From Brachionus manjavacas (taxonomy: Eukaryota; Rotifera; Eurotatoria; Ploima; Brachionidae): a stretch of 64,000 nucleotides of DNA. The DNA lies in assembly GCA_019054805.1 (NCBI GenBank), contig JAHQIY010000005.1, forward strand, positions 5,191,501 through 5,255,500. Reading direction: 5' to 3'. The notes beneath the pieces were generated by a model. That model had not been told where the DNA came from, did not search any database, and was given only the letters and a program-made list of their open reading frames with translations. Within the stretch, counting starts at the first letter, position 1; each line of letters begins with the position of its first letter. Shown in pieces: positions 42,061 to 52,300 of this stretch. A program made the position numbers and the translations under genes.

Positions 42061-43686
42061 CAATTAACTAAGTACCAGAAACTCTTGCCTACAATTCTTT
42101 GGAAAAAGTCGAACTTAAAGTTCATTAGTTTCGGAGTTATTTCCATTCAAGCCATGTTGAAACGTTTTTTTTTATGAAAATAAAAGAGAAAAAATTTGGG
42201 TCGTGGATTTTTTATTTTGGACTTGAATTCTGGAAAAGTACCGGTTGGTTATGCCCCCGGTCAACAAGGTCTGTGACATTTGCCGAAAATATTGGCCACA
42301 ATTTTAGTGAGTAAAATAAAGCAAGAAAAAGTGTTTTTGGAAGAAAACAATAAAATGAATGAATTGGGGGGAATTGAGTTTGCTGATCATGAAAATGAAG
42401 TTTATTTCCAGAAATATCAAGTATATTTCATCAAGAAAAAAAGGCGGCTAATTGGGGGAAAATTTAGAGAATTTACCAATCATCGATTATTATTATGGGG
42501 AAAAGAACGATGTTTTTAGGGAAAAGTGTGATATCTAAGGAATAGTGTAGCAATTAAGCGGTGGTATGAAAATAATTTGCAAAGTACCTTCTTTAGACTA
42601 AAAAATAAATTACTAAAAAACACGAAATAAACTGAAATTTGTACATTATTTAAATAAATAAACATGATTAAGTAATGGAAAAAAAAAACTATTACTGAGA
42701 CAATTTTGGAAAGCTTTATGGTGATTAGTAAAACAGTGATTAGTAAAGCTTAAAAAATATTTTTTGGAACATTGCTTTGAAAATAATTGTCATGATAACT
42801 ACTGATATCAAAAATAAATATGAAAATTTAGAAAAAACAATTAAAGGTACAGGTGTTAATAAATAATGATAAACAAGCATGGTCTATTCTTTGTAAAAAG
42901 CAATCCCCAAAAAATGAATGAAAGAGTTATTAAAAACCGATTGACAGTAAAATCGTCCCGTTTTTTTTATCCAAAAATAAAAATTATTCTTTATTTATTT
43001 TTTTTTCAATTTAAAAGTAAGTGAATGAATTATTTTATTATTTTAGTTTTTTATTAAATAAAAATTAGTTGTCAATTATCTGTTTTTGATTAATATAGTT
43101 TCAAGCGGTTAGCAAGTAAACTGTAAAGAAATGTGAAACAGGATAACTTTCTTAAATTAGAAAACGGGATAATTTTCTTTTTTACATTTTTTTAGCTAAT
43201 TTACTTTATTTTGATTTTGATTTTGTTTTTTTTTATCCATAATTTATTCTTAAGGAGCTCTAGCTCGGTACAGAAAAAAAATAAATAAAGAATAATTTTT
43301 ATTTTGGGATAAAAAAAGGGACAATTTTACTATCTTTAAGCTTTACTAATCATTGTTTTATTTATAAATTTAATAATTCTGCGAATAAAATTATTAATAA
43401 AAAAATTTGCCAAAATACACTGTTAAAAATATTTGTAATTACATAGACAGTATGTGTTTATTTTGAACTAAGACATACAAATACACAGAAAATTTATAAG
43501 TTGCAATTTAACACTGTGTATGTAATTAAACATTTTTTTAAAAAAGTAGAAAAAAAACAAGCCAGCTAGTTTCTTAAATAAAATCAAAAAATTGCTACAA
43601 CATGACTTGAATGGAAATAACTTGAAGTTCGTCTAATATTTAAATGTTTTAGGTAAGAGTTTACATCATTTTTTTGGCTAAGTTAA
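42061..43686. mobile_element. DNA transposon with ~95 bp imperfect TIRs, containing a nested hairpin
   Basis: The left arm 42061-42159 and the reverse complement of the right arm 43599-43686 share TTAACT-AG, AAACTCTT-CCTA, CGAACTT-AAGTT, ATTTCCATTCAAG and CATGTTG in the same order. The interior has an 80-codon plus-strand frame without ATG (42280-42519) that I do not recognise. It also contains the palindromic insert 42731-43360. Confidence 0.65.
42731..43360. mobile_element. Nested foldback element(s) with long inverted arms
   Basis: The outer arms 42731-42754 (AAACAGTGATTAGTAAAGCT) and 43336-43360 are inverted. The inner arms 42945-43016 (CAGTAAAATCGTCCCG then an A/T tract) and 43272-43331 (ending GGGACAATTTTACT) pair over about 58 bp. 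No ORF is present. The termini (C)AGTAAAAT(C/T)GTCCC suggest a MITE; the same ATCxTCCCGTTTTTTT phrase is seen once at 11246. Confidence 0.68.
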
Positions 43687-43689
43687 ATT

Positions 43690-44394
43690 TTAAATCAAAT
43701 TTGAGATTTAAAATTTGATTAAAAATTACTTAGTCAACTTTTCAAAATTACATATCCAGTTTCTCATTGTAGTAAATAATTGATTTACACTCGTTGTTGC
43801 TTCTATAGCTTGGTCTAAAGCTTCCATTGAATAATTGCTATTTCCCGACGCCATTTTTGTTTAATTCACAATTGTATTTTATTACAACATTAAATATTTA
43901 TTCTAAAAATTAATCGAATAAAATTTATTGCAAATAGATCAAAATTTTTAATTTTAATGGACAAAATTAAACACTAGAAAATTAATTTAACAACTATATA
44001 AAAAAATTAACACTTTTAAAATAGCCTGCTTGATAAATTTTGCTTTTTACTAAAATTTTAATTTTGCCTATGAGCCAAGATTTTTTTCCTACGAAGATTT
44101 CTAGATATTTCAATTAATAATCAAAAAAGTTTAAAAAAAATTATTTCCTGTATTGCATTATTTGATAATGATGAACCTGAGACAGAAATTACTCGATCGT
44201 AAGTTGTGATTCCGTTGAAGCGTTGTCCTGGGAGCCAACAAAAGAATTGAAAAAATTACTACAACTCGTGTAATAAAAAGAGATGCGACAAGTTAAAATA
44301 ATTGCAATTCGTCTCAAACTAAAAAATGGAAATTATAATTTTATTTTTAATATTTTCTTAAAAGTTTGTCTGTTTATTGAAATAAAAATACATC
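43690..44394. other. Intergenic, no gene recognised
   Basis: A+T-rich. A short inverted pair at 43690-43725 (AAATTTTAAATCAAATTT / AAATTTGATTAAAAATT) is a local foldback. Nothing else could be supported. Confidence 0.4.
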
Positions 44395-44590
44395 AACTTG
44401 CATTTGGTTTAATTTTTGTGTTTGAATTACAAAATATAGTGTTGAAATAATATTGAAAAAATGCGATGTTTCAAATATTTTTTTCAGTTTCAAAAGTAAA
44501 AAATAATTCTTGGTTAATACTGCAAGCGTTTACATATTTGAAATTGAATTCTTTAGTGAAATAGAATTAGTTTAATTTTTATTTGAAAAT
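44395..44590 (+). repeat. Dispersed ~200 bp repeat (inverted copy at 15760-15965)
   Basis: See the partner entry for the shared words. The two copies are in opposite orientation and about 28.5 kb apart. Neither has recognisable coding sequence. Confidence 0.65.
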
Positions 44591-44984
44591 TTGAAAAATT
44601 ATTGAAAAATTCTTTTTTAACATTTAAATAATATATTTGTTTATCTGTACCGAGCCAATACTCCTTCAGAATAGAAAAAAAATTAAATATAAAGTTAAAT
44701 AAGAAAATTTAAAATTAAAAATTATTAGAAAGATAAAGAAAAGACAAATAATTTATTTAGATTAGAATTTAAATTCAATTGTTGAAAAACTGGTTAGATC
44801 CTCTGATCTGGTTGATCTGGATCTTTTCAAAAATCGCAAATACCCAAATGCGCTCTCTACTTAAATCTTTGCCACTAAATATAAATAATAAAAATTAAAG
44901 AAAATTAAAATTAATTTTTCACCCTTCATGTGTTTCAAGAATTTCGATCTTTTTAAAAATAAAAGACCTTAATTGGAATTACCA

Positions 44985-45480
44985 TGTCAGTTAAGCTTTG
45001 TCTAAAGCGTCACGCTTTAGACGTCACGCTTTGTGCTACACTTACTATGCTAAATAAAACATTCACTTAGCGAAGCGTTAACACATTCAAAGCACTGTAT
45101 ACAAAATTTGTGAGACCTCATCCTGAATATGGTGTACCGGTCTGGAACCCAAACACGAAAAGAGAAAAGTTAATTGAAAAAGTACACTGTAGGGCTACCA
45201 TTTTGGTACCACTATTGAGAAATCTTTATTATAAAACAAAATTGAGGATAATTGGTCTTACAATACTAGAGAAGAATAAGAAGGTTTAGAGGTCACAATC
45301 AGAGAATTGTGAATTATGAGTGAGGCAATTAACGAGTAATTGTGATCAGAAACTGAATTTCTTTGTTAATCGTATCGTACCGAATTGGAACAATTTATCG
45401 AGTCAAGCAGTCAAAGACAATAATCAGCTTTAAAAATCTTAAGAGTAGAAAAAAATCATTATTTTAGAGATGGCTGATAA
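44985..45480 (+). pseudogene. LINE ORF2 C-terminal relic
   Basis: The plus strand reads SKALYTKFVRPHPEYGVPVW, then NPNTKREKLIEKVHCRATIL and VPLLRNLYYKTKLRIIGLTI, with LEKNKK. This is the conserved region after the RT palm (LYKxLVRPHLEYAxxVWxP...IExVQRRAT). The remaining tail is frameshifted. No catalytic region is present. Confidence 0.8.
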
Positions 45481-45749
45481 AGTATGTTCATGCGACTCAT
45501 ACTTTAACAAGTAAAAACTTTTAGCAGCTTTATTATTAATTCTCTGATATATTCATAAAAATTGACAAAAAAAGTAACAAAAATATCTAAATTAAGTTCT
45601 CTTTTTTTTATGAATTTTGATAAGAAAATAAGATAAGAGTTATTTAATAATAAGTAATAAATTTAGACAAAAGAATTCTTTAAATCCATTGTATTCATAG
45701 CAACCGATATTATATTTTTTTGTTTAATTACCGAGAAATACATTTTTGT

Positions 45750-46560
45750 GATAAAACTAGATTCATGTTTGTCACCAAACAAGATTTTTTCTTTTTTTTT
45801 TTAATTTTTTAAAATTTAAAATTTTTAAAAGAAATTTACTTTTCAGTTTCCAATTAATTAAATTCAAGAGAATATTTTTTTTTTAAATTAAAATTGGTAT
45901 CTGCGTCATTTTGATGTACAAAAAAATTTAAAGACTTAAAGCAAAAAAAGAAAAAATTTGAATTTGACGAAAATGTTTCTCAATTAACTTGTTGAATTAT
46001 GAGGAAAAAAATAAACTTACAATAAAAACCTGATTATAAATTTAAATTTGGCCTTTAAAAATTATATTTTCATATGATTAGTTTTTTGTATTTTATAAAC
46101 AATAAAAAGGTGTTAAAAAGCTAAAGAAAACCTAGTCTACTTTAGTTCTTTTTTTTAAGAATTTCGAAAAAAAAATAAGAGCTAATAAATTGCTGAAAAA
46201 AATTTATATCATTTGTATTCATTAAAACCGAAATTATGCAAGATTTTTTCTTTCTTTTAAAATTTTTTAAAATTTAAAATTATACTGCAAAATTTTTGTT
46301 AAATCTCCCGGCACATTTAAATGCTAAAATCTTTCTTCGATAATGACTCAAATTTTATTTTTGATTTTTTTTTTAACTTAACCTAAAATTTCCGTAAAAT
46401 ATTTTGAAAAAAATTTAAATTTCTTTTAATTTTCATTTATTCTAAAAAGCTGAAATAAAATTCTATTTCTTTGTTTATTAAACAATTTCTTACCCAGATT
46501 CGTTCTGGAAATTAACATTTATCTTTGATTTGAGTGTTTGAAAACTTGTTAGTCCACTTA
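45750..46560 (-). repeat. Duplicated block containing a second copy of Caskin exon 2 and adjoining intron
   Basis: This block repeats 50350-51137 in the same orientation with very high identity over hundreds of bases (for example TTTCAGTTTCCAATTAATTA and CGTCATTTTGATGTACAAA). At 46494-46553 it carries a copy of Caskin exon 2 coding for SFQTLKSKINVNFQNESG with its GTAAGA donor. At the 5' side of this exon copy, similarity ends at AGTCCACTT, within a few bases of the splice acceptor. No exon 3 follows it; a LINE relic lies beyond. Internal modules are re-ordered relative to the other copy. Confidence 0.85.
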
Positions 46561-46698
46561 TTTTTTTCTTTATTTTTTAAATTTTTTGAATTCAAAATTC
46601 TTATGCAAAATTTTTATTGAATCTCCTGGCACATTTAAATGCAAAAATTTTAAACTTCTCAAATTCAAAAAAAAAAATTTCTTAAATTTTAAAATTTA

Positions 46699-47627
46699 CC
46701 GTAATGCCGTGCGTTCTAGTTCAATGCATTAAACTTGTGGTTTCGGGAATAGATGCGGCACTAAACACGTGTTTTTCAATATCTCGTGACTTGGGTTTTA
46801 ATGCAGCATCTAAAGTTAAGTTAGAAATAAAATTTGGGAATAAGTGCGGCTTCTATAACTGAAGCTCTTAAAATAATGCAGCATCAAAAGTTGAAATTTA
46901 AAGAAAAAAATATTCAATATTTTTGAATTTTTTTGATTTTTTTTTTTATTTTTGAATTTTTTTTAACTTATAAAAACACAAATTTTTATTATTAAAAACA
47001 ATTTTCTTGAAACAAAATGAGTAAAATTGAAAATATTTCAAGCCAAATGACAAAAAAAAGAAAAAGATACTCAATGGAGTTTAAAACTAAGGTAATAATG
47101 AAATATAAATCTTTGCAAAGTGATGAAACAAGTGAAAAAAGTAAAACCGAAATCTAAAAGAGGACGAAAACCTGGAAGCAAAAACAAAAAGACGATCGAA
47201 AATGAAAAGAGAATAAGAGATGATACTAATCTTAACATAAAACAACCAAAAATCGAAAAACTTAAACAAGAATTAATTGAACTTGAGAAAAATTGAAATT
47301 TTGTTTATTTATTTTATAAATTAAATCGAAATCTAAAAAAAAAATCATAAAATTGCCTAAATCGATTTTTTTTTTATTAAAAAAATATTTTTTTTAATTC
47401 AAAAAAAATAAAAAATATTCAAATTTTGTTTTTAAAAATTTTCGAATAAAGAAGCAGCATTTAATACAGAAATTTAATAATAAGACCGGCATTTAAATTT
47501 AGGAGCTTGGCTTTTAATGCAGGTCTTAAACCTAGGTCATGAAAAATTCAAAAACACATGTTTAGACCATGCACTTAATTTCGAGTGCCACATGTTTAAT
47601 GCTGCCTTTATTCGCACGGCATTACGG
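46699..47627. mobile_element. 929 bp DNA transposon with long TIRs and TA target sites
   Basis: The ends CCGTAATGCCGTGCG are perfectly inverted (15 bp) and flanked by TA on both sides. Similarity continues inward for about 115 bp (CATTAAAC-TGTGG, CTAAACA-GTGTTTTT, TGAC-T-GGTTT). Short words such as TGCAGCAT, TGCGGC and GGCATTTAA recur inside both ends. The interior encodes, across two frames on the plus strand, MSKIENISSQMTKKRKRYSM with EFKTKVIMKYKSL (a helix-turn-helix-like N-terminus) and then KSKRGRKPGSKNKKT (an AT-hook) and a short helical end. TA duplication fits Tc1/mariner-pogo-like elements, but no DDE domain is present. Confidence 0.75.
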
Positions 47628-47746
47628 TATCTGTCATTCATATCGGCCACATAATGAGAGAAACTTATAATTTTCATAGCGTTTATTTTCAAAATAAATC
47701 CAAAATTAACTTTAAAAAAAAATTTACAAAATTTTAAATAAAATTT

Positions 47747-50700
47747 TCAGGTGCTAAAGCTATTGTCATAGTCGAGCATATTGTCCAATTGTTTGTTCAA
47801 ATCGCACAGCATTGAATCAATGTCATTCAAAATACCTTCATCGGTTCTCGATGGCAAAACTTGACTATTAGTATTGAACATATTTACACTGTTCATTTGA
47901 TTTGGTTTATTAAAAACAGAGCTTAATTTAAAATTTGAATTTATTTTATTAAATGTTCCTTCTAGGTTCGGATTAATATTCAGACACCGTCGTGGTGATT
48001 TGGGTTTCTTGGGCTCTTCCAACGGAATGCTAATCAATGGCATGGGAGGTGGTGTTGGCGGCACAAGAATCGAGGTTACATCAAAATGCTTATTCCTAGG
48101 ACTCAAAGAGCTCGGCGATATAGAACTAGAGCTCGAGCTCGAATGTTCTTCAATTTTTTTGCCGAAACTTCTCGGCAAAGTTGCATACGAAGCAATCGTA
48201 TCTTTGGGAACAATGATGGAAGAGACCCGTGGAGGAAGCGGTGGCTGAATTTTTGGCCGATCAGACCTCAAATTGTTTCTCAAGTCCAAATTTTCCAAGC
48301 TTTTGGTCAAATTGTTGAATTGTATCAAAGCAAATGGTGCTTTTGGTCTTTCCGGACTCTTGGTCTGTAAATTTTTTATCTTTTTACAAATAAATATCAA
48401 CTTTTTTTGATGTCCTAATTTTTTGATACCCAAATCCTCCAGGTCCTCCCAGCTCACGGTATTCAAAAAATCCGAAAAAGACTTGTAAAGCTGATTGAGA
48501 GCTGGTAAATAGTGTTCCAAATGAATCAGCTTCAAAAGGTCTTCAAGACTAGAAATGTTGGTCAAAAATTCATCCAATCTAGCCTCAATTTCTGATATAT
48601 CTAATTGGGTGATGGCCTTTTTAATTCTTTCTCTGTGTCTCGGCTCCGAAATCCCAATTGCGCATAAATCGGCCGGACAGCATTTGGTTATGGTTATCAA
48701 GTCATAGCCGGACTTGACAAAATTTTCATAATAAAACTCCATGTGAACTTCTTTGAGCCAGTTGAAAATTATTTGACTGTCGGTCATTCCCATTTTGAGC
48801 ATGTAGGCAACGTTTTTGCTGCCACTTGGACTTTTCAGCTCAATTTCCATATTTCCTTCAAGAGTTTCGTTGAATTTTTTCCTATTGGTATAAGAGCTGG
48901 ACGATGACGAAGACAGTGATGAAGAAGATGGTGATAGGTTTAGTTTTTGAGCCTTGGAAATTTTATCCAAATTTGAGTTGCTCAAATAGATTGATTGTTC
49001 TGTGATGGAATCGGAATCGTTCAGTTTCAAAAGAGAATTGGTCGAGGATGTTATAAATGATTTTTTTGACTGAAACAAGCCAGTGTCAATCAGCTGCACA
49101 CATTCACTTGGAAAATAGCCCGATCTTGTTGTGTAGCTCGACTTGTCCAAGATGAAACCGCGCCAATTCTGGTTCGATTTGTCCAGTACTGTGATGATTT
49201 CATCTGTGCCGAAATCGAGAGCTCCGGTGTGCGTTGAATTGTTTGGTATTAGACTCACTGCCTTTACCGATTGGGAAAATTCCCTAATCGAACATTTTAT
49301 GTCATTTCCTATTTTTTGTTTGATTACCACATCGAAAGCGGATTGATTGTTCGAGTTTCTCAGGCTGATATCAATGCCGCACTCGAGCAAGAGCTTGACT
49401 GTTTGCAGGCGTCCGGCCCGACAGGCTTCGTGCAAAGCAGAGCCTTCAGATGTAGTGAAATTTAAATCCACAAGATTGTAGATTAAAATTAGTCGAATAA
49501 TTTGGTCGTGGCCATTTTTGGCCGCGATTGACAGGGCCTTGTTGGAAAATTTTTTGATCAGCTCTAGTTTGTCTCCGTTTAAGCAAAATTTTATAAAAAG
49601 TTCGACCAGTTTTGTTTTGCCAAGCTCACACGCGAGCTCAAAAGGTGTAAAGCCAGAATTGTTTTGGCTCGCAAGGCTGAAATAAGCGCCATTTGAGAGC
49701 AAAAGAACAATTATTTGGTCCGATGCGGTCAAATGAGCCACGTGGTGCTGAACCGATGTGTGCAAAGGTGTTTCGTTTTTGTGAGTTGGTTCGTTGAGGT
49801 TCGCTCCGTAGTTGATAAATAAGGCGACTATGTCGAGTCTGTTGCTTTGAAGAGCGTAGTGTAGCGGTGAGTATCCATTGGAGTCTTTTGGGTCTAATTG
49901 AGCACCACATTCTACCAACAATTTTACCAAGTCCAAACAACCAATTAACGATGCTTGATGCAAACAAGTCAATCTGTGTAAAAATTAAAATTATTAAAAT
50001 AAATTTTTTTTATTCAATAAAATATTTATTTCAGCATTTAATTTTTTTACTTTATTTACTAGAAAAATAATTAATAATATTTGATTAAAAGATTTGGATT
50101 GTGAATTTTAACAAAAACAGAAGAGCTTTGTAGATTTTTAACCAAGAGTGTCTATTTTTTTTGTTCAAATTAAATTTTAATTAATTAAAATCTAAATTAA
50201 GGCTCTAGTTTATTATAGTTTTTTTACGAAAATTCATATTGTATAAGACAGCTGATAAAAAAATATTATTCTTTATATTGATTTTTATAAACAGATTTAT
50301 AATTAAAAATTTAGAATGATTTTGTTTGAATAGTCCGAAGGATAAAAAACTTGAAAAATTTTTAAAAGAAATTTACTTTTCAGTTTCCAATTAATTAAAT
50401 TCAAGAGAATATTTTTTTTTTAAATTAAAATTGGTATCTGCGTCATTTTGATGTACAAAAAAATTTAAAGACTTAAAGCAAAAAAAAGAAAAAATTTGAA
50501 TTTGACGAAAATGTTTCTCAATTAACTTGTTGAATTATGAGGAAAAAAATAAACTTACAATAAAAACCTGATTATAAATTTAAATTTGGCCTTTAAAAAA
50601 TTATCTTGTCATATGATTAGTTTTTTGTATTTTATAAACAATAAAAAGGTGTTAAAAAGCTAAAGAAAACCTAGTCTACTTAAGTTCTTTTTTTAAAGAA

Positions 50701-52300
50701 TTTCGAAAAAAAAAATAAGAGCTAATAAATTGCTGAAAAAAAAATTGGAGTCATTAAAACCGAAATTATCAAGAAATACATTTGATAAAACTAGATTCAT
50801 GTTTGTCACCAAACAAGATTTTTTCTTTTTTTTTTTAATTTTTTAAAATTTAAAATTATTATGCAAAATTTTTGTTAAATCTCTCGGCACATTTAAACGC
50901 TAAAATCATTCTTCGATAATGACTCAAATTTTATTTTGGATTTTTTTTTTAACTTAACCTAAAATTTCCGTAAAATATTTTGAAAAAAATTTAAATTTCT
51001 TTTAATTTTCATTTATTCTAAAAAGCTGAAATAAAATTCTATTTCTTTGTTTATTAAACAATTTCTTACCCAGATTCGTTCTGGAAATTAACATTTATCT
51101 TTGATTTGAGTGTTTGAAAACTTGTTAGTCCACTTTCTTAAACAAAAAGATTAATTTTAAAAACTAAAAAATTGGGATCATGCATTCAAGGAAACAACAA
51201 AACATAGTTAGATGACAAAAATTTATTCAAATTTTAGACAAGTTTGCTCCTATCACACAAGTGACCATAGTAACAGCTCAAAGCGACAAATTTGTGATCT
51301 AAATAGTTTTCCTCGATTTCAACATAACCACCAGGTCCCGCCATGTAGCTAATCTGCTGTCGATTTGAGTTACGCGGAAGATAAAACACAATATTTGTAC
51401 ACTTGAGCTCATTTTTACAGTAAAGGAATATTTTGAATGAGTCTAGAGGAAACTCGCTGATATCTGCTTTTTTTGAATGAAAATAGGTTATACCGCCCCA
51501 AGGTGGACTCAAGAAAATTATGTCTGGCTTTACTGTTAGTACTTTATGAAGATTGAAAAAGTCCTCCAGAACAAAACTGACTTTGTGTGAGCATCCATAT
51601 ATTTGGGCATTGTGGTGTGCGCATTGCAGTTTTTTAAAATCATGGTCACATGAAATCACGTGATCAAAGTATTTGGCAAACTGAATGGTGTTGCCGCCAG
51701 CACCGCAAAATGCGTCTAACACAACCAGATCCGACCTAGAGCCCACTTGCTCGAAGCACTTTTTTGCAATGTGATCGCCGACCATTTCAGGCGTGACCGA
51801 ATACCAGCTTTCAACATCCATCAAAACACCACTATCAAAATTTTTGAATAGCTGATAGCGCCTTTTGTAGAATTTTTTCATCTTACGGCTAGTGGCTATT
51901 TGTCTATAAGATTTTTCTATATTTTTCTTGAATATGTCAAAATCAAAAGTGTCCACGTTTGCCGATTGCATTTTTCGCTTTGTTTTTTTATGGAAAAGAA
52001 ATCAAAAAGGAAAATTAGAAAAATTAGCAAACTCAAATCACGTGATCACAGCAAACCAAGCAGAGTACACGAATTACCGAAAGAGAATTTTTTTTTTTTC
52101 TTCACAAAGTGTCTATCTACACTAAAAGACCTGATTCCTGCAGAGTATTTTAAATATTTTTTAAATAAAATTCAAAAAAAAAATCACTCACTATTTTCTG
52201 TTTTTTTGATTGACGAGCTATTTTTGGCCAGGAGTTTGACCGCTTGGCTAACATCTCCATTTTTGATCGAGTCAAATAAATTAACTTCTTTCGTTCCCAT
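47747..52300 (-). CDS. CASKIN: Caskin-like scaffold (ankyrin repeats, SH3, two SAM domains), three exons
   Basis: Caskin is a neuronal/synaptic adaptor that polymerises through tandem SAM domains. Exon 1 (52300-52192) encodes MGTKEVNLFDSIKNGDVSQA, like vertebrate Caskin MGKEQELVQAVKAEDVG. Exon 2 (51136-51070) encodes SGLTSFQTLKSKINVNFQNE. Exon 3 (49973-47747) holds the rest. All junctions are GT...AG and the phases fit, giving 800 aa. Ankyrin repeats cover residues about 50-290 (GLTCLHQASLIG; NGYSPLHYAL; GSALHEACRAG). An atypical SH3 lies at about 311-354 (DEIITVLDKSNQNWRG...GYFPSECVQL). SAM1 is about 459-517 (IIFNWLKEVHMEFYYENFVK) and SAM2 about 521-594 (LEDLLKLIHLEHYLPALNQL). Pro-rich stretches (PPLPPRVSS; PPTPPPMP) and a Caskin-like C-terminus follow. 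It is shorter than vertebrate Caskins (about 1200-1400 aa). Exon 3 has no ATG start of its own. Intron 1 contains the TGS1 gene. Confidence 0.92.
50350..51137 (-). repeat. Duplicated block: Caskin exon 2 plus most of intron 2 (functional-position copy)
   Basis: This is the partner of 45750-46560. It spans from inside Caskin intron 2 up to the exon 2 acceptor. Here the exon is correctly placed between exons 1 and 3, so this is taken as the working copy. Confidence 0.85.
51234..51971 (-). CDS. TGS1: Trimethylguanosine synthase (TGS1-like, catalytic domain only), nested in Caskin intron 1
   Basis: TGS1 hypermethylates the m7G cap of snRNAs and snoRNAs to m2,2,7G using S-adenosylmethionine, in the nucleus and Cajal bodies. 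The 245 aa product is a single exon with every family block: KFYKRRYQLFKNFDSGVLMD, SWYSVTPEMVGDHIA (residues 55-69), the SAM-binding motif VVLDAFCGAGGNTIQFA (83-99), acidic D111 after VISCDH, the catalytic SPPWGG (155-160), FYLPRNSN and AGPGGYVEIEENYLDHKF. Animal TGS1 is usually much longer, but the extra N-terminal region is not needed for catalysis, and short catalytic-only forms exist in yeast and protists. The ATG at 51971 is the first in frame. It lies wholly inside intron 1 of Caskin on the same strand; lack of introns could mean a retrocopy or simply a compact gene. Confidence 0.9.
   Translation of the reverse strand: MQSANVDTFDFDIFKKNIEKSYRQIATSRKMKKFYKRRYQLFKNFDSGVLMDVESWYSVTPEMVGDHIAKKCFEQVGSRSDLVVLDAFCGAGGNTIQFAKYFDHVISCDHDFKKLQCAHHNAQIYGCSHKVSFVLEDFFNLHKVLTVKPDIIFLSPPWGGITYFHSKKADISEFPLDSFKIFLYCKNELKCTNIVFYLPRNSNRQQISYMAGPGGYVEIEENYLDHKFVALSCYYGHLCDRSKLV

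Noticed and set aside
45750..51137. Flanking ~790 bp direct repeats as LTRs of a retrotransposon
   Set aside because: The interior is a host Caskin gene rather than gag-pol, the repeats contain a Caskin exon, and no TG...CA ends, primer-binding site or target duplication was seen.
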